A DNA stretch of 64,000 bases, taken from positions 97,617-161,616 of the forward strand of contig PHBZ01000010.1 of the NCBI GenBank assembly GCA_002840755.1, written 5' to 3'. This document shows, piece by piece, positions 26,943-36,759 of this stretch. Each line of letters starts with the position of its first letter. Position 1 is the first letter of the stretch. The notes beneath the pieces were generated by a model, which saw nothing but the letters and a program-made list of their open reading frames with translations, ran no database searches and had not been told where the DNA came from. The DNA comes from Chloroflexi bacterium HGW-Chloroflexi-10. Lineage in GTDB: Bacteria; Chloroflexota; Anaerolineae; Anaerolineales; Anaerolineaceae. The position numbers and the translations under genes were made by a program.

Positions 26943-27977
26943 ATGACTAACAAACATGCGACACTTTTCATAACCCATCGGGGAGAACGACACCAACAAG
27001 CGGCACTTGCAGGCGCTCCATTAGATTTAGACGTAACCATCATTCGGTCACCATCCAAGCAACAGATTTTATCTCTTCTCCCTGGAAAAGAATTCTTAAT
27101 CTCAGAAAGATCCGGAGAAATTGATGCGGATATTATCAATGCCGGTAAAGATCTGCGCTTAATTCAAAGACTAGGTTCCTTAACCTTTGATATCGATTTG
27201 GACGCAGCCAGATCAGCTGGAATCCCGGTCTGCTGCTTACCCGTACATAGCTGCATTATGGTCGCAGAGCATACGGTCATGCAAATGTTAGCCTGCACAA
27301 AACGGGTTCGGGAAATGATGGATATCACTTTAGATTTAGAGACTTATCATAATGAGTCGAAATTATGTGATGAAGATTATTTCGCCTATAACTGGGCAAG
27401 ACGCAAAGATATTCGAGGGTTATGGGGGGCAACAGTAGGCATACTCGGATTTGGAGAAATAGGTGCCGAAGTTTCCCGCCGCCTGACCGGTTACGGTTGT
27501 AATGTCATTTACAACAAACGCACCCCCCTTCCTGAAGAAGCCGAAAAGAATTTAAAAATCCGCTATGCTGAGTGGGACGAATTACTGGTTACCAGTGATA
27601 TTATTTGCATGTTGCTGCCATATTTTCCGGAAACAGCGCAATCACTTAGCGATGACTTCTTCAACAAAATGAAAAATGGTTCCATATTTGTGAGTTGCGG
27701 CGGAAGCGGAGTAGTGAATGAGCAAGCTCTCCTGAGGGCATTGGACTCTGGTCATTTATATGGTGCAGCCCTGGACACATTTACATTTGAGCCAATCGCA
27801 GAAGATAACCCATTATTGCCGTTAGCCAGAAAACCAAGGTCCAATTTGATTCTTACACCCCACGTAGCTGCCGGTACCGGTTCAACTGAATCGGCTCCAA
27901 GTGAAGAGCGTTATGGAGATTATATAAATCTTATGAGAGTCATCCATGGTGGTACATTAATTGGCCAATTAATGTAA
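26943..27977 (+). CDS. D-2-hydroxyacid dehydrogenase family protein
   Basis: A 344-residue NAD-dependent 2-hydroxyacid dehydrogenase. The nucleotide-binding motif is VGILGFGEIGAEVSRRL; LGSLTFDIDLDAARSAGIPV and the late LTPHVAAGTG (catalytic His) are typical. The usual catalytic Arg region reads FVSCGGSGVVNEQALL, where most relatives have N-x-x-R-G, so the Arg is not evident and the activity is uncertain. GGAG lies 7 bases before the ATG. It follows the UroD-like gene by 64 bases. Confidence 0.85.
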   Translation: MTNKHATLFITHRGERHQQAALAGAPLDLDVTIIRSPSKQQILSLLPGKEFLISERSGEIDADIINAGKDLRLIQRLGSLTFDIDLDAARSAGIPVCCLPVHSCIMVAEHTVMQMLACTKRVREMMDITLDLETYHNESKLCDEDYFAYNWARRKDIRGLWGATVGILGFGEIGAEVSRRLTGYGCNVIYNKRTPLPEEAEKNLKIRYAEWDELLVTSDIICMLLPYFPETAQSLSDDFFNKMKNGSIFVSCGGSGVVNEQALLRALDSGHLYGAALDTFTFEPIAEDNPLLPLARKPRSNLILTPHVAAGTGSTESAPSEERYGDYINLMRVIHGGTLIGQLM

Positions 27978-28111
27978 TATTAAAGAAAAACACAGTTAAA
28001 TTTTATTTTGAAATGATATTATCTATGTTTTTTTATTGCAGATAAATTCATACACAATTTGCAAAATCCGTCACGTGTGTAATTTTAGTTCTTTTAAAAA
28101 GGTAATCTCCA

Positions 28112-28182
28112 TGAATTCTTAAAAAGAGTTGAAATTAATAAAAGGTTATGTTATTCTAAACTTTGTAAAGTGTATCTTAACA
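28112..28182 (+). promoter_or_regulatory. Promoter/operator block of the plus-strand GH31 unit (copy 2)
   Basis: TTGAAA (28129-28134), 17 bases, then TATTCT (28152-28157) with TG one base upstream of the -10. The downstream segment TGTAAAGTGTATCTTAACA is nearly the same in copy 1. Just beyond is an AAGTGT/ACACTT inverted repeat (28168-28187). The distance to the GH31 start is about 320 bases; the rest of 27978-28502 is AT-rich and shows no gene. Confidence 0.75.
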
Positions 28183-28502
28183 CACTTAAGCAACACCACT
28201 AAAAAAACAGGTTCGAATTCATCTTTTTCATAATCCAAAATGCAAAGAAATTTGCCCGGGTCGTTTTTAGATGGATTTTCACTTTCATAAAAAATATTTC
28301 ATTTTTGACTAACATCAGTATTCTGAAGAATAGCAAGGTGAAAAAAATTAATATACTATTCAATCTGTTTTCGTCCTGACCAGTAACAATTGGTTCGTCC
28401 GATTTTCTAATTGTACTTAACATAATTTCTTTATGTCGCTTTACATTCAGTAATTTCAGTGTGTAGTTTCCAAAATCAAAACCTCTCTTATCCGGAAAAA
28501 AT

Positions 28503-30749
28503 ATGGTAACCAATCTCCCACCAGATAAAATCATCCTTCAGCTTAATCAACACAAATCTCTACGAATTCAAAGTAATCCTTTATTTTTTTCAATCCATAA
28601 TGAAAAAAACGAATTAATGTGGTCATTAAATGCTGTCCGTTTCAGAGATATACAAGGAAAATGGCATCAGGCAGAACAAGCGGAAATACTAAGCCAGACA
28701 ACTTTTCTGTTATCCTCTCTCACATCACCTGTCACCCTTGCAGGCACAATCATTCAGGAAGAAAAATCCTTTTGTATTGAAATCGAATCGGTGCAGGAAA
28801 ATACAGTCGAATGGGTAAGCGTTGATTTTAATGCTGAACCTGATGAACATTATTTAGGTTTAGGAGAACGATTCGACCAATTAGATCAACGTGGTAATCA
28901 GGTAGTTCTCAAGGTTGTTAATGGAGCCTCTGGTGGAAAGACGTATAAACCCATTCCATTCTACGTATCCAGTAAAGGTTATGGAGTACACCTTCTGACC
29001 AGCACGCTATGTCTGTTACGCTTAGCAACTCCCGATGACCCAAAGATTGTCTCCATTCGAAATCAGGCATCCTACTTAAAATTCCGTTTATTCACAGAAG
29101 GAACCAGCAAAGACATCCTCACCGAATATACGTCTTTCTGCGGACGACATGCATTACCCCCTGCATGGGTCTTTGGCCCATGGAAATCGCGCGATTGGAC
29201 GGTAGAAAATCAAAAGACAGCAGAAGAAGACATCACCCAAGGGCGCATTCACCATTTAGCTGGCACGGTCAAATTGATTGATGCGGCCTGGGAACCGTAT
29301 ATGCACAGTTTTACATTCGATGAAAAGCGCTGGCCAGACCCGGAAGGTTACATCTGTCAGGTGCACCAGTTGGGATATAGATTAATTCTTTGGATTTCTC
29401 CCTGGTTGGTTAATTACGACCCGCCATCTCCTATGTATGCTGAATGTGCCCGGCGTGGTTTTTTCATTAAGAATCCCGAAGGGGAAGTTTACATACATCG
29501 ATTGGCTAATAGCCCGGATTTTTCCGGAAGTTGCTTTGATTTTACCAATCCGGAAGCGCGCACCTGGTGGCAGGAGCAAATTCGCCGGTTGGCTCGGATG
29601 GGTGTAGATGGCTTTAAGACTGATTTTGGGGAACAGGTACCTGGAGATGCTATTTTCTTTGATGGCCGCCGCGGGCATGAGATGCATAACCTGTATCCGG
29701 TTCTATACAACCAGGCAACTTACGAGAGTCTGAATGCTGAAACACATGGGGTGTTACTGGCACGTTCGGCCTGGGATGGTTCACAGCCATATTGTATGCT
29801 CTTTGCTGGTGACCAATCATCCGATTTTGGGCCGGCGACCGGCCTGCCGAGCGTCCTCATCGCCGGGCAAAACGCCGGTTTATCGGGGTTCCCATTTTGG
29901 ACCTGTGATATCGGTGGTTATTTTGGCACACCAACGGAAGATGTTTTTATCCGCTGGGCTCAGTTTGGTGCATTTACGCCAATCATGCAGGTCCATGGCT
30001 TGGGGAAACGTGAACCCTGGAATTTTTCGGCCAGAACACTGGCTATCTACCGGCGTTATGCACAAATCCACATGGATCTTTTCCCTTATATCTACACCTA
30101 CGCAAAAATTTCCAGCGAAACAGGTTTGCCAATTATTCGGGCATTGCCGCTCGAGTTTCCTGACGATACTGGTGTATGGGGAGATATGGCCAGCCATGAA
30201 TATTTCCTGGGTGAAGCGCTGCTGATTGCACCCGATTATTTCGGCAGTACAAGAAATCGCCACACCTACCTGCCAAAAGGTACATGGCGGGACTTTTGGA
30301 ACGGAACACTTTACCAGGGAGAACGAATTTACGCGATGGAATCCCCCATTGAGCTAATTCCTGTTGTAGTTAAAGCCGGGTCAATCATTCCATTTCTGGA
30401 CCCGTCGGCGGAGACGCTACTACCGGTTGAAGATCCAAACATTCCGATGGCAACAAACGACCTGCGATTGCAAATCTATCCAGGCATGGATGGTCAATTC
30501 TCCTTATATGATGGAACACAATTTGAATGGATAGAAAAAACAAAAATGTTAATTATTACAAACTCTCCTGTGGGGCGCTCTATATCGATAAAAATATTTG
30601 CGAAAGAGTACGACCAACTCCGGTTGCTAGCAACCGATGAACACAGCGTACCGATATCAATTACACAGGGCAGCCTTAATCAAGAACCAGATTTTTACCG
30701 TTTCCAGGTAAATAAATCTTCTTTCTATTCAATTCAATGGAAGGAATAG
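28503..30749 (+). CDS. GH31 alpha-glycosidase, second copy
   Basis: A 748-residue family 31 hydrolase, shorter than the copy at 21522 and clearly divergent. The nucleophile Asp is in GFKTDFGEQVPGD and the acid/base Asp in LFAGDQSSDF after LLARSAWDGSQPY. The barrel substrate loop VKLIDAAWEPYMH replaces the LDPWW form of the first copy, so specificity probably differs. YLGLGERFDQLDQ is in the N-terminal sandwich. No signal peptide. It opens the plus-strand sugar unit; the ribosome site is weak (CCGGA). Alpha-xylosidase or alpha-glucosidase activity both remain possible. Confidence 0.93.
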   Translation: MVTNLPPDKIILQLNQHKSLRIQSNPLFFSIHNEKNELMWSLNAVRFRDIQGKWHQAEQAEILSQTTFLLSSLTSPVTLAGTIIQEEKSFCIEIESVQENTVEWVSVDFNAEPDEHYLGLGERFDQLDQRGNQVVLKVVNGASGGKTYKPIPFYVSSKGYGVHLLTSTLCLLRLATPDDPKIVSIRNQASYLKFRLFTEGTSKDILTEYTSFCGRHALPPAWVFGPWKSRDWTVENQKTAEEDITQGRIHHLAGTVKLIDAAWEPYMHSFTFDEKRWPDPEGYICQVHQLGYRLILWISPWLVNYDPPSPMYAECARRGFFIKNPEGEVYIHRLANSPDFSGSCFDFTNPEARTWWQEQIRRLARMGVDGFKTDFGEQVPGDAIFFDGRRGHEMHNLYPVLYNQATYESLNAETHGVLLARSAWDGSQPYCMLFAGDQSSDFGPATGLPSVLIAGQNAGLSGFPFWTCDIGGYFGTPTEDVFIRWAQFGAFTPIMQVHGLGKREPWNFSARTLAIYRRYAQIHMDLFPYIYTYAKISSETGLPIIRALPLEFPDDTGVWGDMASHEYFLGEALLIAPDYFGSTRNRHTYLPKGTWRDFWNGTLYQGERIYAMESPIELIPVVVKAGSIIPFLDPSAETLLPVEDPNIPMATNDLRLQIYPGMDGQFSLYDGTQFEWIEKTKMLIITNSPVGRSISIKIFAKEYDQLRLLATDEHSVPISITQGSLNQEPDFYRFQVNKSSFYSIQWKE

Positions 30750-30829
30750 AAAGCTAACTTTCCTCGAACCCAGGCTTCAAAATCATTAATCACTCTTTCA
30801 TCCACTATTGATAAGAAACAAGGACAACT

Positions 30830-31996
30830 ATGAAAATTGATAAAATTGAATGCACAATATTAGATTATCCACTTCCCGTACCGTTAAAGCCCTCTTGGGC
30901 GCCCGGGAGAACATTCAAAACTACCTCCTGTTTACTGGTCCGGGTTACAACAGAAGACGGTATCACCGGCATTGGAGCCGGACCGGATTGCGGAAGAGCC
31001 GGCTTGTATACCATCGCTGACCTGCTTGCTCCTTACCTTTTGGGAAAAGATGTTTTTTGTATTGAACAGATCAGCCCAATTATCCGCCAGGCTGCAAAAG
31101 ACGGCAGTTACCCATGGTCAGTTGAGATGGCGCTTTGGGATATTATCGGAAAAGCTGCCAACCAACCGGTTTACCGGTTGTGGGGTGCTTTTCAGGATAC
31201 TTTACCTGTTTATGCCAGTCTGGCAGAGGTTGTGCCCGTTGAAGAACAAATTCAACGCCTGTATATGTTAAAAGAAATGGGGTTCGGGGCGGTAAAACTG
31301 CGTCTTCGCCGACCGGATATCAATGATGATATTCGGGTTGTTCAACAGATTCGTGCTGAGTTTGGTGATACGCTCAAATTAATGGTGGATGCTAACCAGG
31401 CACATGTTATGCCCTGTCCTAATCCGATTGGCGCATGGAATTATGAAGATGCCTTAAAAGTTGCGGAAGCCATGTATGAATTGGATGTCCTGTGGTTGGA
31501 AGAACCGCTCCCCCGTTATGGGCTAGAACAAATCGCCCGGCTGACAGCCGCTACTAAGATTCCAATCGCCGGTGGAGAACTGCACAAAGGGCTGCATGAA
31601 TACAAACAAATCATAGACATGAACTGTTACGACATTATCCAGGCAGATGCAGCTTTTTCGGAAGGTATTTTCCAGTTACGCAAAGTAGCGGCTCTGGCAG
31701 AACTCTCATATAAGCGTTTTATTCCGCATACCTGGTCCAACGGTATTGGAATGGGGGCCAATCTGCATCTGGCTGCCTCGCTTCCAAATTGTCCCTGGTT
31801 TGAATTCCCAATTGACCCGCCAGCCTGGACAAATGAATCGCGCGATTTCATGATGGCTGAACCATTCCACATCAGCAAAGATGGAACGATCACGGTCTCT
31901 AATAAACCTGGACTTGGTTTGGAGTTGAACGAAGACGCAATCCGTCAATATTCCCGTTTGATCTGGTCAAGCGATGAGCTTAAAGATTGGAATTAA
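30830..31996 (+). CDS. Enolase-superfamily enzyme (mandelate racemase/muconate lactonising group)
   Basis: A 388-residue member of the enolase superfamily. The catalytic K-x-R/K element is GAVKLRLRRP. Mg ligands are in LMVDANQAH, LWLEEPLPRYG and IAGGELHKG, and the opposite-face base is the His of RFIPHTWSNG. That set (Lys side plus His) is seen in mandelate racemase and sugar-acid dehydratases. The context, between a glycosidase and an aldolase plus kinase, favours an aldonic-acid dehydratase, but this is inference. It stops three bases before the aldolase ATG. Confidence 0.92.
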   Translation: MKIDKIECTILDYPLPVPLKPSWAPGRTFKTTSCLLVRVTTEDGITGIGAGPDCGRAGLYTIADLLAPYLLGKDVFCIEQISPIIRQAAKDGSYPWSVEMALWDIIGKAANQPVYRLWGAFQDTLPVYASLAEVVPVEEQIQRLYMLKEMGFGAVKLRLRRPDINDDIRVVQQIRAEFGDTLKLMVDANQAHVMPCPNPIGAWNYEDALKVAEAMYELDVLWLEEPLPRYGLEQIARLTAATKIPIAGGELHKGLHEYKQIIDMNCYDIIQADAAFSEGIFQLRKVAALAELSYKRFIPHTWSNGIGMGANLHLAASLPNCPWFEFPIDPPAWTNESRDFMMAEPFHISKDGTITVSNKPGLGLELNEDAIRQYSRLIWSSDELKDWN

Positions 31997-31999
31997 CCA

Positions 32000-33268
32000 A
32001 TGAATTTTGAAATGATTGATGATTACGTAAAAAAACTGGCGCACTCTAGCGTAGAAGAGCGGCCCTCACTGGCAGCGCAAATCACCCAATGGGCAGCTGC
32101 CGAGGGAGTCTTCCCCGCATCGATAGCCAGAGTGTATTCAGGGCTGGCAAATGGACAATTGGCTCTTATGACGATCCCTGCGATCAATCTGCGCGGGATG
32201 ACCTACGACCTGGCCCGAGCCGTCTGGCAAGTGGCGCTCACTCACAAAGCTGGACCGGTTATTTTTGAGCTTGCCCCATCTGAAATGGCTGCTGGCGATC
32301 AAACAGCAGATGAATATGCCGCTATCGTCCTGGCGGCCGCTTGCCGCGAAGGGTATCACGGACCTGTCTTTCTGCAAGGCGATCACTTCCATATTGACTC
32401 TTCTGATTCTACTCCTGCAATTCAACAGCTATGCCGAGAAGCGATATCGACCGGTTTCTACCAAATTGATATTGATGCTGCCACCTTGATCGATCATGAT
32501 GCGGTTACTCCCAAAGAAGTTCAAACGCCAAATGCAAAGATTTCTGCCTCTTTAACCAATTTTATCCGATCTATTCAACCTGAAGGGATTCATGTAACCA
32601 TTGGCAGTGAAATTGGCGAAATTGGCAGTAACAACACTACCCCGGAAGATTTGCTGGGGTTTATGGAAGCATACCAGGCTGCTCTCTCCGCGGGCGATAT
32701 GGGGTTGGATAAAATCAGCATTCAGACAGGCACTCGGCATGGCGGGATTGTTCAAACAGATGGCAGCCTGGCAGTTATGCCATTAGACCTGACATTGGCA
32801 AAACAATTAAGTGCCCTGGCAAAAAAAGAGTTTGGAATTGCCGGTTTGGTGCAACATGGCGCCTCAACCCTCACCATGCAGCAACTATCCCAATTGCCTG
32901 AAAACGGAGTTATTGAGGTTCACCTAGCTACTCAAATTCAAAATATAGTCTTTGATCACCCTGAGTTTCCAAAAGATCTTTTGTTAAAAATGCGCAATCA
33001 ACTCTCACCAAACACCAAGAGCGCTGAAGGCGATTCGCTGCGTGATGAAGATAACCAGAGTGAAATACAAAAATTCTATAACGCTCGATGGACAGCCTGG
33101 GGAACTTTCAAGCGTGAGTTGTGGGAAATGCCTGAACCAAACAAAAAAATGATTCAAATTTCTCTCCAGGATTGGATGGTAAAACTGTTTACCGCTTTAC
33201 GGGTTGAAGGAAAATTACCGCTAATCCAATCGCTTTATGCACTGGATCCTGAAAATGACGGAATTTGA
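32000..33268 (+). CDS. Class II (zinc) aldolase, fructose/tagatose-bisphosphate aldolase-like, long form
   Basis: A 422-residue TIM-barrel aldolase. Class II features are VFLQGDHFHIDSSD (Asp and zinc His), VTIGSEIGEIGSNN (Glu), ISIQTGTRHGG (zinc His) and GLVQHGASTL (zinc His and Gly-rich phosphate loop). It is about 100 residues longer than FbaA. An N-terminal 60-residue extension and a C-terminal helical segment (FYNARWTAWGTFKREL) are the extra parts. It probably splits a phosphorylated ketose produced by the kinase gene that overlaps its end by 14 bases. Confidence 0.85.
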   Translation: MNFEMIDDYVKKLAHSSVEERPSLAAQITQWAAAEGVFPASIARVYSGLANGQLALMTIPAINLRGMTYDLARAVWQVALTHKAGPVIFELAPSEMAAGDQTADEYAAIVLAAACREGYHGPVFLQGDHFHIDSSDSTPAIQQLCREAISTGFYQIDIDAATLIDHDAVTPKEVQTPNAKISASLTNFIRSIQPEGIHVTIGSEIGEIGSNNTTPEDLLGFMEAYQAALSAGDMGLDKISIQTGTRHGGIVQTDGSLAVMPLDLTLAKQLSALAKKEFGIAGLVQHGASTLTMQQLSQLPENGVIEVHLATQIQNIVFDHPEFPKDLLLKMRNQLSPNTKSAEGDSLRDEDNQSEIQKFYNARWTAWGTFKRELWEMPEPNKKMIQISLQDWMVKLFTALRVEGKLPLIQSLYALDPENDGI

Positions 33269-34190
33269 TGTTCTCGGTTTAGGGATGTCCACTATTGATA
33301 TCCTGACAACCGTCTCTCATTTACCAAAATCTAACGAAGTCTATGCAGCGGAAGAGATTCACGTCCAGGGTGGTGGACCGGTGGCAACCGCGCTGGTAGC
33401 TCTCAGCGTACTTGGGGCAAACGCCGCTTATTCCGGCACAATTGCTCCTGACAAATGGGGAGAAATGATTCTCCAGGAATTTAGCCAGTATCAGATTAAC
33501 ACCCGTGAAGCGCATCTAACCGCCTTCGGCAGTTCCCCCGTTTCCGTGATTCTCATTGAAAAGGACACAGGTCATCGTGCCATCCTGTATAAAAAAAGCG
33601 ATCTACCTGAATTGCAACCGGAATATTTAACACCTAAAATGATCGCTTCTGCAAAAATTCTGCATCTCGACGGCGTTCACTTACAGGCCGCTATTCATGG
33701 AGCGATCCTGGCTCGCGAAAACAATGTTCCGGTGTCTTTTGATGGTGGCGCTGGCGAAATCTGGGATGGTATAGAACTTTTATTGCCATTAGTGAATATC
33801 CTGGTGGTGGCACGCCAATTTGCCACTCGGGTTACCGGCTTTGAAGATCCCCTGCTAGCCGGCCCGGAATTATTGAAATGCGGTGCGAACGAGGTGGTTA
33901 TCACGGATGGCGAAAAAGGCTGCTGGTATTGGGACAAAAATCTATCATTGCACCAGCCAGCCTTTAAAGTAAACGTAATTGATACTACCGGCGCGGGAGA
34001 TACCTTCCATGGCGCGTACCTTTATGGGTACTTGCAGGGCTGGGACCCACAAAAAAGGCTTAAGTTTGCCAGCGCTGTGGCTGCCATAAAATGTACCCGC
34101 ATCGGTGGTCGATCTGGCATTCCAGACCGCCAACAGACTGAAAAATTTATCAATGATCATGATTTTGGAGGATTGCATGCAACAGAATAA
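33255..34190 (+). CDS. PfkB-family sugar kinase
   Basis: A 311-residue ribokinase-family protein. The sugar-side motif is VQGGGPVATALVALSVLG; the ATP/anion-hole motif with catalytic Asp is DTTGAGDTFHGAYLYG. Segments typical of KHG/2-keto-sugar or fructose kinases cannot be told apart by eye. The ATG chosen overlaps the aldolase gene by 14 bases, and its own end overlaps the isomerase gene by 14, so the three proteins are likely made together. Confidence 0.92.
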   Translation: MTEFDVLGLGMSTIDILTTVSHLPKSNEVYAAEEIHVQGGGPVATALVALSVLGANAAYSGTIAPDKWGEMILQEFSQYQINTREAHLTAFGSSPVSVILIEKDTGHRAILYKKSDLPELQPEYLTPKMIASAKILHLDGVHLQAAIHGAILARENNVPVSFDGGAGEIWDGIELLLPLVNILVVARQFATRVTGFEDPLLAGPELLKCGANEVVITDGEKGCWYWDKNLSLHQPAFKVNVIDTTGAGDTFHGAYLYGYLQGWDPQKRLKFASAVAAIKCTRIGGRSGIPDRQQTEKFINDHDFGGLHATE

Positions 34191-35493
34191 AATTGTCGGA
34201 TTAATTTCTGTAGGTGTACCTTATTTTGATGTGCCTACAGCTGAAATGCACCTGAGAAATACCCGCAACCTTTTAGAAAAAGAATGGACGGTTGTCGGAC
34301 CTGTTAAAATCGTAACCAGTAATGAAGATTTAGAGACAGCTATTGCACAATTCAAACTGGAACCTCTTCTTGAAGCTCTCGTACTTCAAATAGGAACTTT
34401 TCCTGATGGTGAGGCGCCGTTAAAAATAGCTGAACAATTACGGCTGCCTGTTATTGTTCATTCATTACCAGAACCGGATATTGATAAACGTATTTCACTT
34501 AACAGCCTTTGCGGAGCAAACCTGACAACCTTTACATTGACAGCCATTCAGCTGCCTCATACCAGTATTCATGGAAACCCACAGGATAAAGCCACCCAGG
34601 ATGGATTAAAGGCTCGTATCCGCGCTGTGTTATGCCTGAATGAATTACGGCGTACACGCCTGGCGCTGATTGGATTTCGTGCGCCAGGGTTTTATCCCAG
34701 CAGCTTTGATGAATTATTGCTGAGACGTACTTTTGGAATTGCAATGGACTATATAGATCTGGGAGAAGTGAAACAAGCCTTTGCATCGGGGAAAACCAAA
34801 AAATCTCCTGCAACTTCTTTTCCTGCAATAGGCGGAGGAGAACTTGCCGCTGCATCCATCAGTATGATGGAACAGCATTATGCTGCATTGTCGTGCATCT
34901 TCGAAGATAGTGGTATGAATGTTTTTGCAATCCGAGATTGGCCGGAATTATTCGATGTAGAGGCTCCCGCAGGTTTATGGCCAGCTCTCGGCTGGCTGCA
35001 GGACGAAGGCTATCTTATTGGCCCTGAAGGCGATGTCAACGCAGCCGTCACTATGAAACTGGGACAAACTTTATCCCAGAGCGTGCCATTTTTCGCAGAT
35101 GTCAGTGGATGGCATGATCAAGATTCCAGCCTGGTTCTCTGGCACTACGGCGGGGCTCCAAGCCTGGCCGCGAAACAGGAAGAGATTCTTTACGGTCCAG
35201 AGGGACGGGAGGTTCAATTCACATTGAAACCTGGTAAAGCAACTCTTCTGCGGGTCGGTATGTTTGCCGGTTCTTTCCGCTTGCTGGGAATTTGTGGACA
35301 TATGATGAACAAACCCATCCAAATAGGCCGTGCCGGTGGTTACTTCCAAACAACAAATACCCCGGCAGGCGAGGTTATTGAGCATATCCTTGAGCATGGT
35401 TGGGAACACCATTACGTCTTATTTTATAGTGATCTGTCTAAAGAACTTAAAACAATATCAAAACTAACGGGTATACCTCTAACTCTTCTTTAA
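34177..35493 (+). CDS. L-fucose/L-arabinose isomerase-family protein
   Basis: A 438-residue protein with the FucI/AraA-fold pattern: an N-terminal Rossmann-like part (IGLISVGVPYFDV), RLALIGFRAPGFYPSSFDELLLRRTFG in the middle, and the late block VEAPAGLWPALGWL, EGDVNAAVTM and WHYGGAP that carries metal-binding residues. These enzymes interconvert aldoses and ketoses. GGAGGA sits four bases before the ATG, which lies inside the kinase gene. With kinase and aldolase it forms a sugar isomerase/kinase/aldolase trio. Confidence 0.88.
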   Translation: MQQNKIVGLISVGVPYFDVPTAEMHLRNTRNLLEKEWTVVGPVKIVTSNEDLETAIAQFKLEPLLEALVLQIGTFPDGEAPLKIAEQLRLPVIVHSLPEPDIDKRISLNSLCGANLTTFTLTAIQLPHTSIHGNPQDKATQDGLKARIRAVLCLNELRRTRLALIGFRAPGFYPSSFDELLLRRTFGIAMDYIDLGEVKQAFASGKTKKSPATSFPAIGGGELAAASISMMEQHYAALSCIFEDSGMNVFAIRDWPELFDVEAPAGLWPALGWLQDEGYLIGPEGDVNAAVTMKLGQTLSQSVPFFADVSGWHDQDSSLVLWHYGGAPSLAAKQEEILYGPEGREVQFTLKPGKATLLRVGMFAGSFRLLGICGHMMNKPIQIGRAGGYFQTTNTPAGEVIEHILEHGWEHHYVLFYSDLSKELKTISKLTGIPLTLL

Positions 35494-35507
35494 AAAAGGA
35501 ACAAAAA

Positions 35508-36647
35508 ATGAGTTCATCTTTTTTCTTTCCAACCAAACTTATCGTTTCAGAAGACGCCGCGACCGACCTATTAATCGAATTAAAGGATGTATCTCCGGAT
35601 GGGGTATTTGTTATCACTGATCAAGGAATCATGCAGGCCGGTATTGCTGAAGCTATGTTTCAAGCATTAAAAGATGCCGGGTTTAACCCGGCGGTTTACA
35701 GTAATGTGCCTGGAAATCCCAATATACCGGATGTAAAACAAGCCATGGAAGTTATCAGTGGCAGAACCATCACCCATGTGGTTGCGATAGGGGGTGGTTC
35801 TGTAATGGACACAGCCAAAGCCATCGGACTTCTGCTTGGAGACAAAGAACTTGATTACGAAGAAGTTCAATGGCGCAGACAACTGATTAAAAAAAGTTCT
35901 TTGCCGGTGATTGGAATACCCACTACTGCCGGTACGGGCAGTGAGGTTACCCATGTAGCCGTCATTGGCGATAGTAAAGGCTTTAAAATGGGCGTATTAC
36001 ACCCAGCCTTATTCTTAAAAACCGCCATTATTGATGGAAAATTAATGCGCTCATTACCACCAGGATTAACAGCAACTACAGGTATGGATGCGTTGGTACA
36101 TTGTATTGAAGCTTTCCTCAGTAAAAAATCAAACAGCACCGCCGATATTTTTGCTCTGGGTGCAATTCGGGCGATCGTTCAGTGGTTGCCAGCGGCCTTT
36201 CAGGATGGAAATAACCTTGAAGCTCGCAATGCCATGGCCATCGCAGCAGCCTGGGCCGGAATTGCCTTCGATCAATCCTCGCTGGGATTGGTACATGCCC
36301 TGGCTGGCCCGCTATGCGGAACCTATCATCTGCACCATGGATTGGGTGTAGCGGTTTTATTGCCGGCAACCATGGATTTTAATGCCAGTGCAATACCCAC
36401 CAACCGCTGGAATTTATTGAGGGAAGCTTTAATGTTGCCCGCAGATGCAAAACCGCAGGATTTAGGTGCGTGGGCCAGAAAGACCTTAAAATCCTTAAAT
36501 ATGCCAACCCGGCTTTCAGAACTTGGCCTAACCCCCGAAAAAATCCCAACAATTGCCGAGAGCGCCATAAAAATGGCGATGATTGGTCTCAATATCCGCA
36601 GTGCCGGGTTGGAAGACTGTAAACAAATTCTGGAAGCCGGATTATGA
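35508..36647 (+). CDS. Iron-containing (group III) alcohol dehydrogenase
   Basis: A 379-residue Fe-ADH. The NAD loop is VVAIGGGSVMDTAKAI; PTTAGTGSEVT follows, and the metal ligands are in TTGMDALVHCIE (Asp and His) and the two His of GLVHALAGPLCGTYHLHHG. Likely substrates are aldehydes from the aldolase step, such as lactaldehyde or glycolaldehyde, or 2-hydroxy acids; not resolvable by eye. It lies 14 bases after the isomerase gene. Confidence 0.93.
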   Translation: MSSSFFFPTKLIVSEDAATDLLIELKDVSPDGVFVITDQGIMQAGIAEAMFQALKDAGFNPAVYSNVPGNPNIPDVKQAMEVISGRTITHVVAIGGGSVMDTAKAIGLLLGDKELDYEEVQWRRQLIKKSSLPVIGIPTTAGTGSEVTHVAVIGDSKGFKMGVLHPALFLKTAIIDGKLMRSLPPGLTATTGMDALVHCIEAFLSKKSNSTADIFALGAIRAIVQWLPAAFQDGNNLEARNAMAIAAAWAGIAFDQSSLGLVHALAGPLCGTYHLHHGLGVAVLLPATMDFNASAIPTNRWNLLREALMLPADAKPQDLGAWARKTLKSLNMPTRLSELGLTPEKIPTIAESAIKMAMIGLNIRSAGLEDCKQILEAGL

Positions 36648-36759
36648 AGATTTTTTGTATCACCGGTATCTCACAACTAAAACCATATTTCAACCCGTGA
36701 AAAGGATTATAAAAAATAGATTTATCGAATATACGTTTATGCATATAGGCGTATAAAGG

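Noticed and set aside
26943..27977. Possible pseudogene call for the 2-hydroxyacid dehydrogenase
   Set aside because: The frame is intact and full length; only the N-x-x-R-G region is unusual, so it is kept as a gene with uncertain activity.
28199..28534. Minus-strand 111-codon frame antisense to the GH31 leader
   Set aside because: AT-rich, low-complexity composition with no family match, and it covers the leader between the promoter block and GH31.
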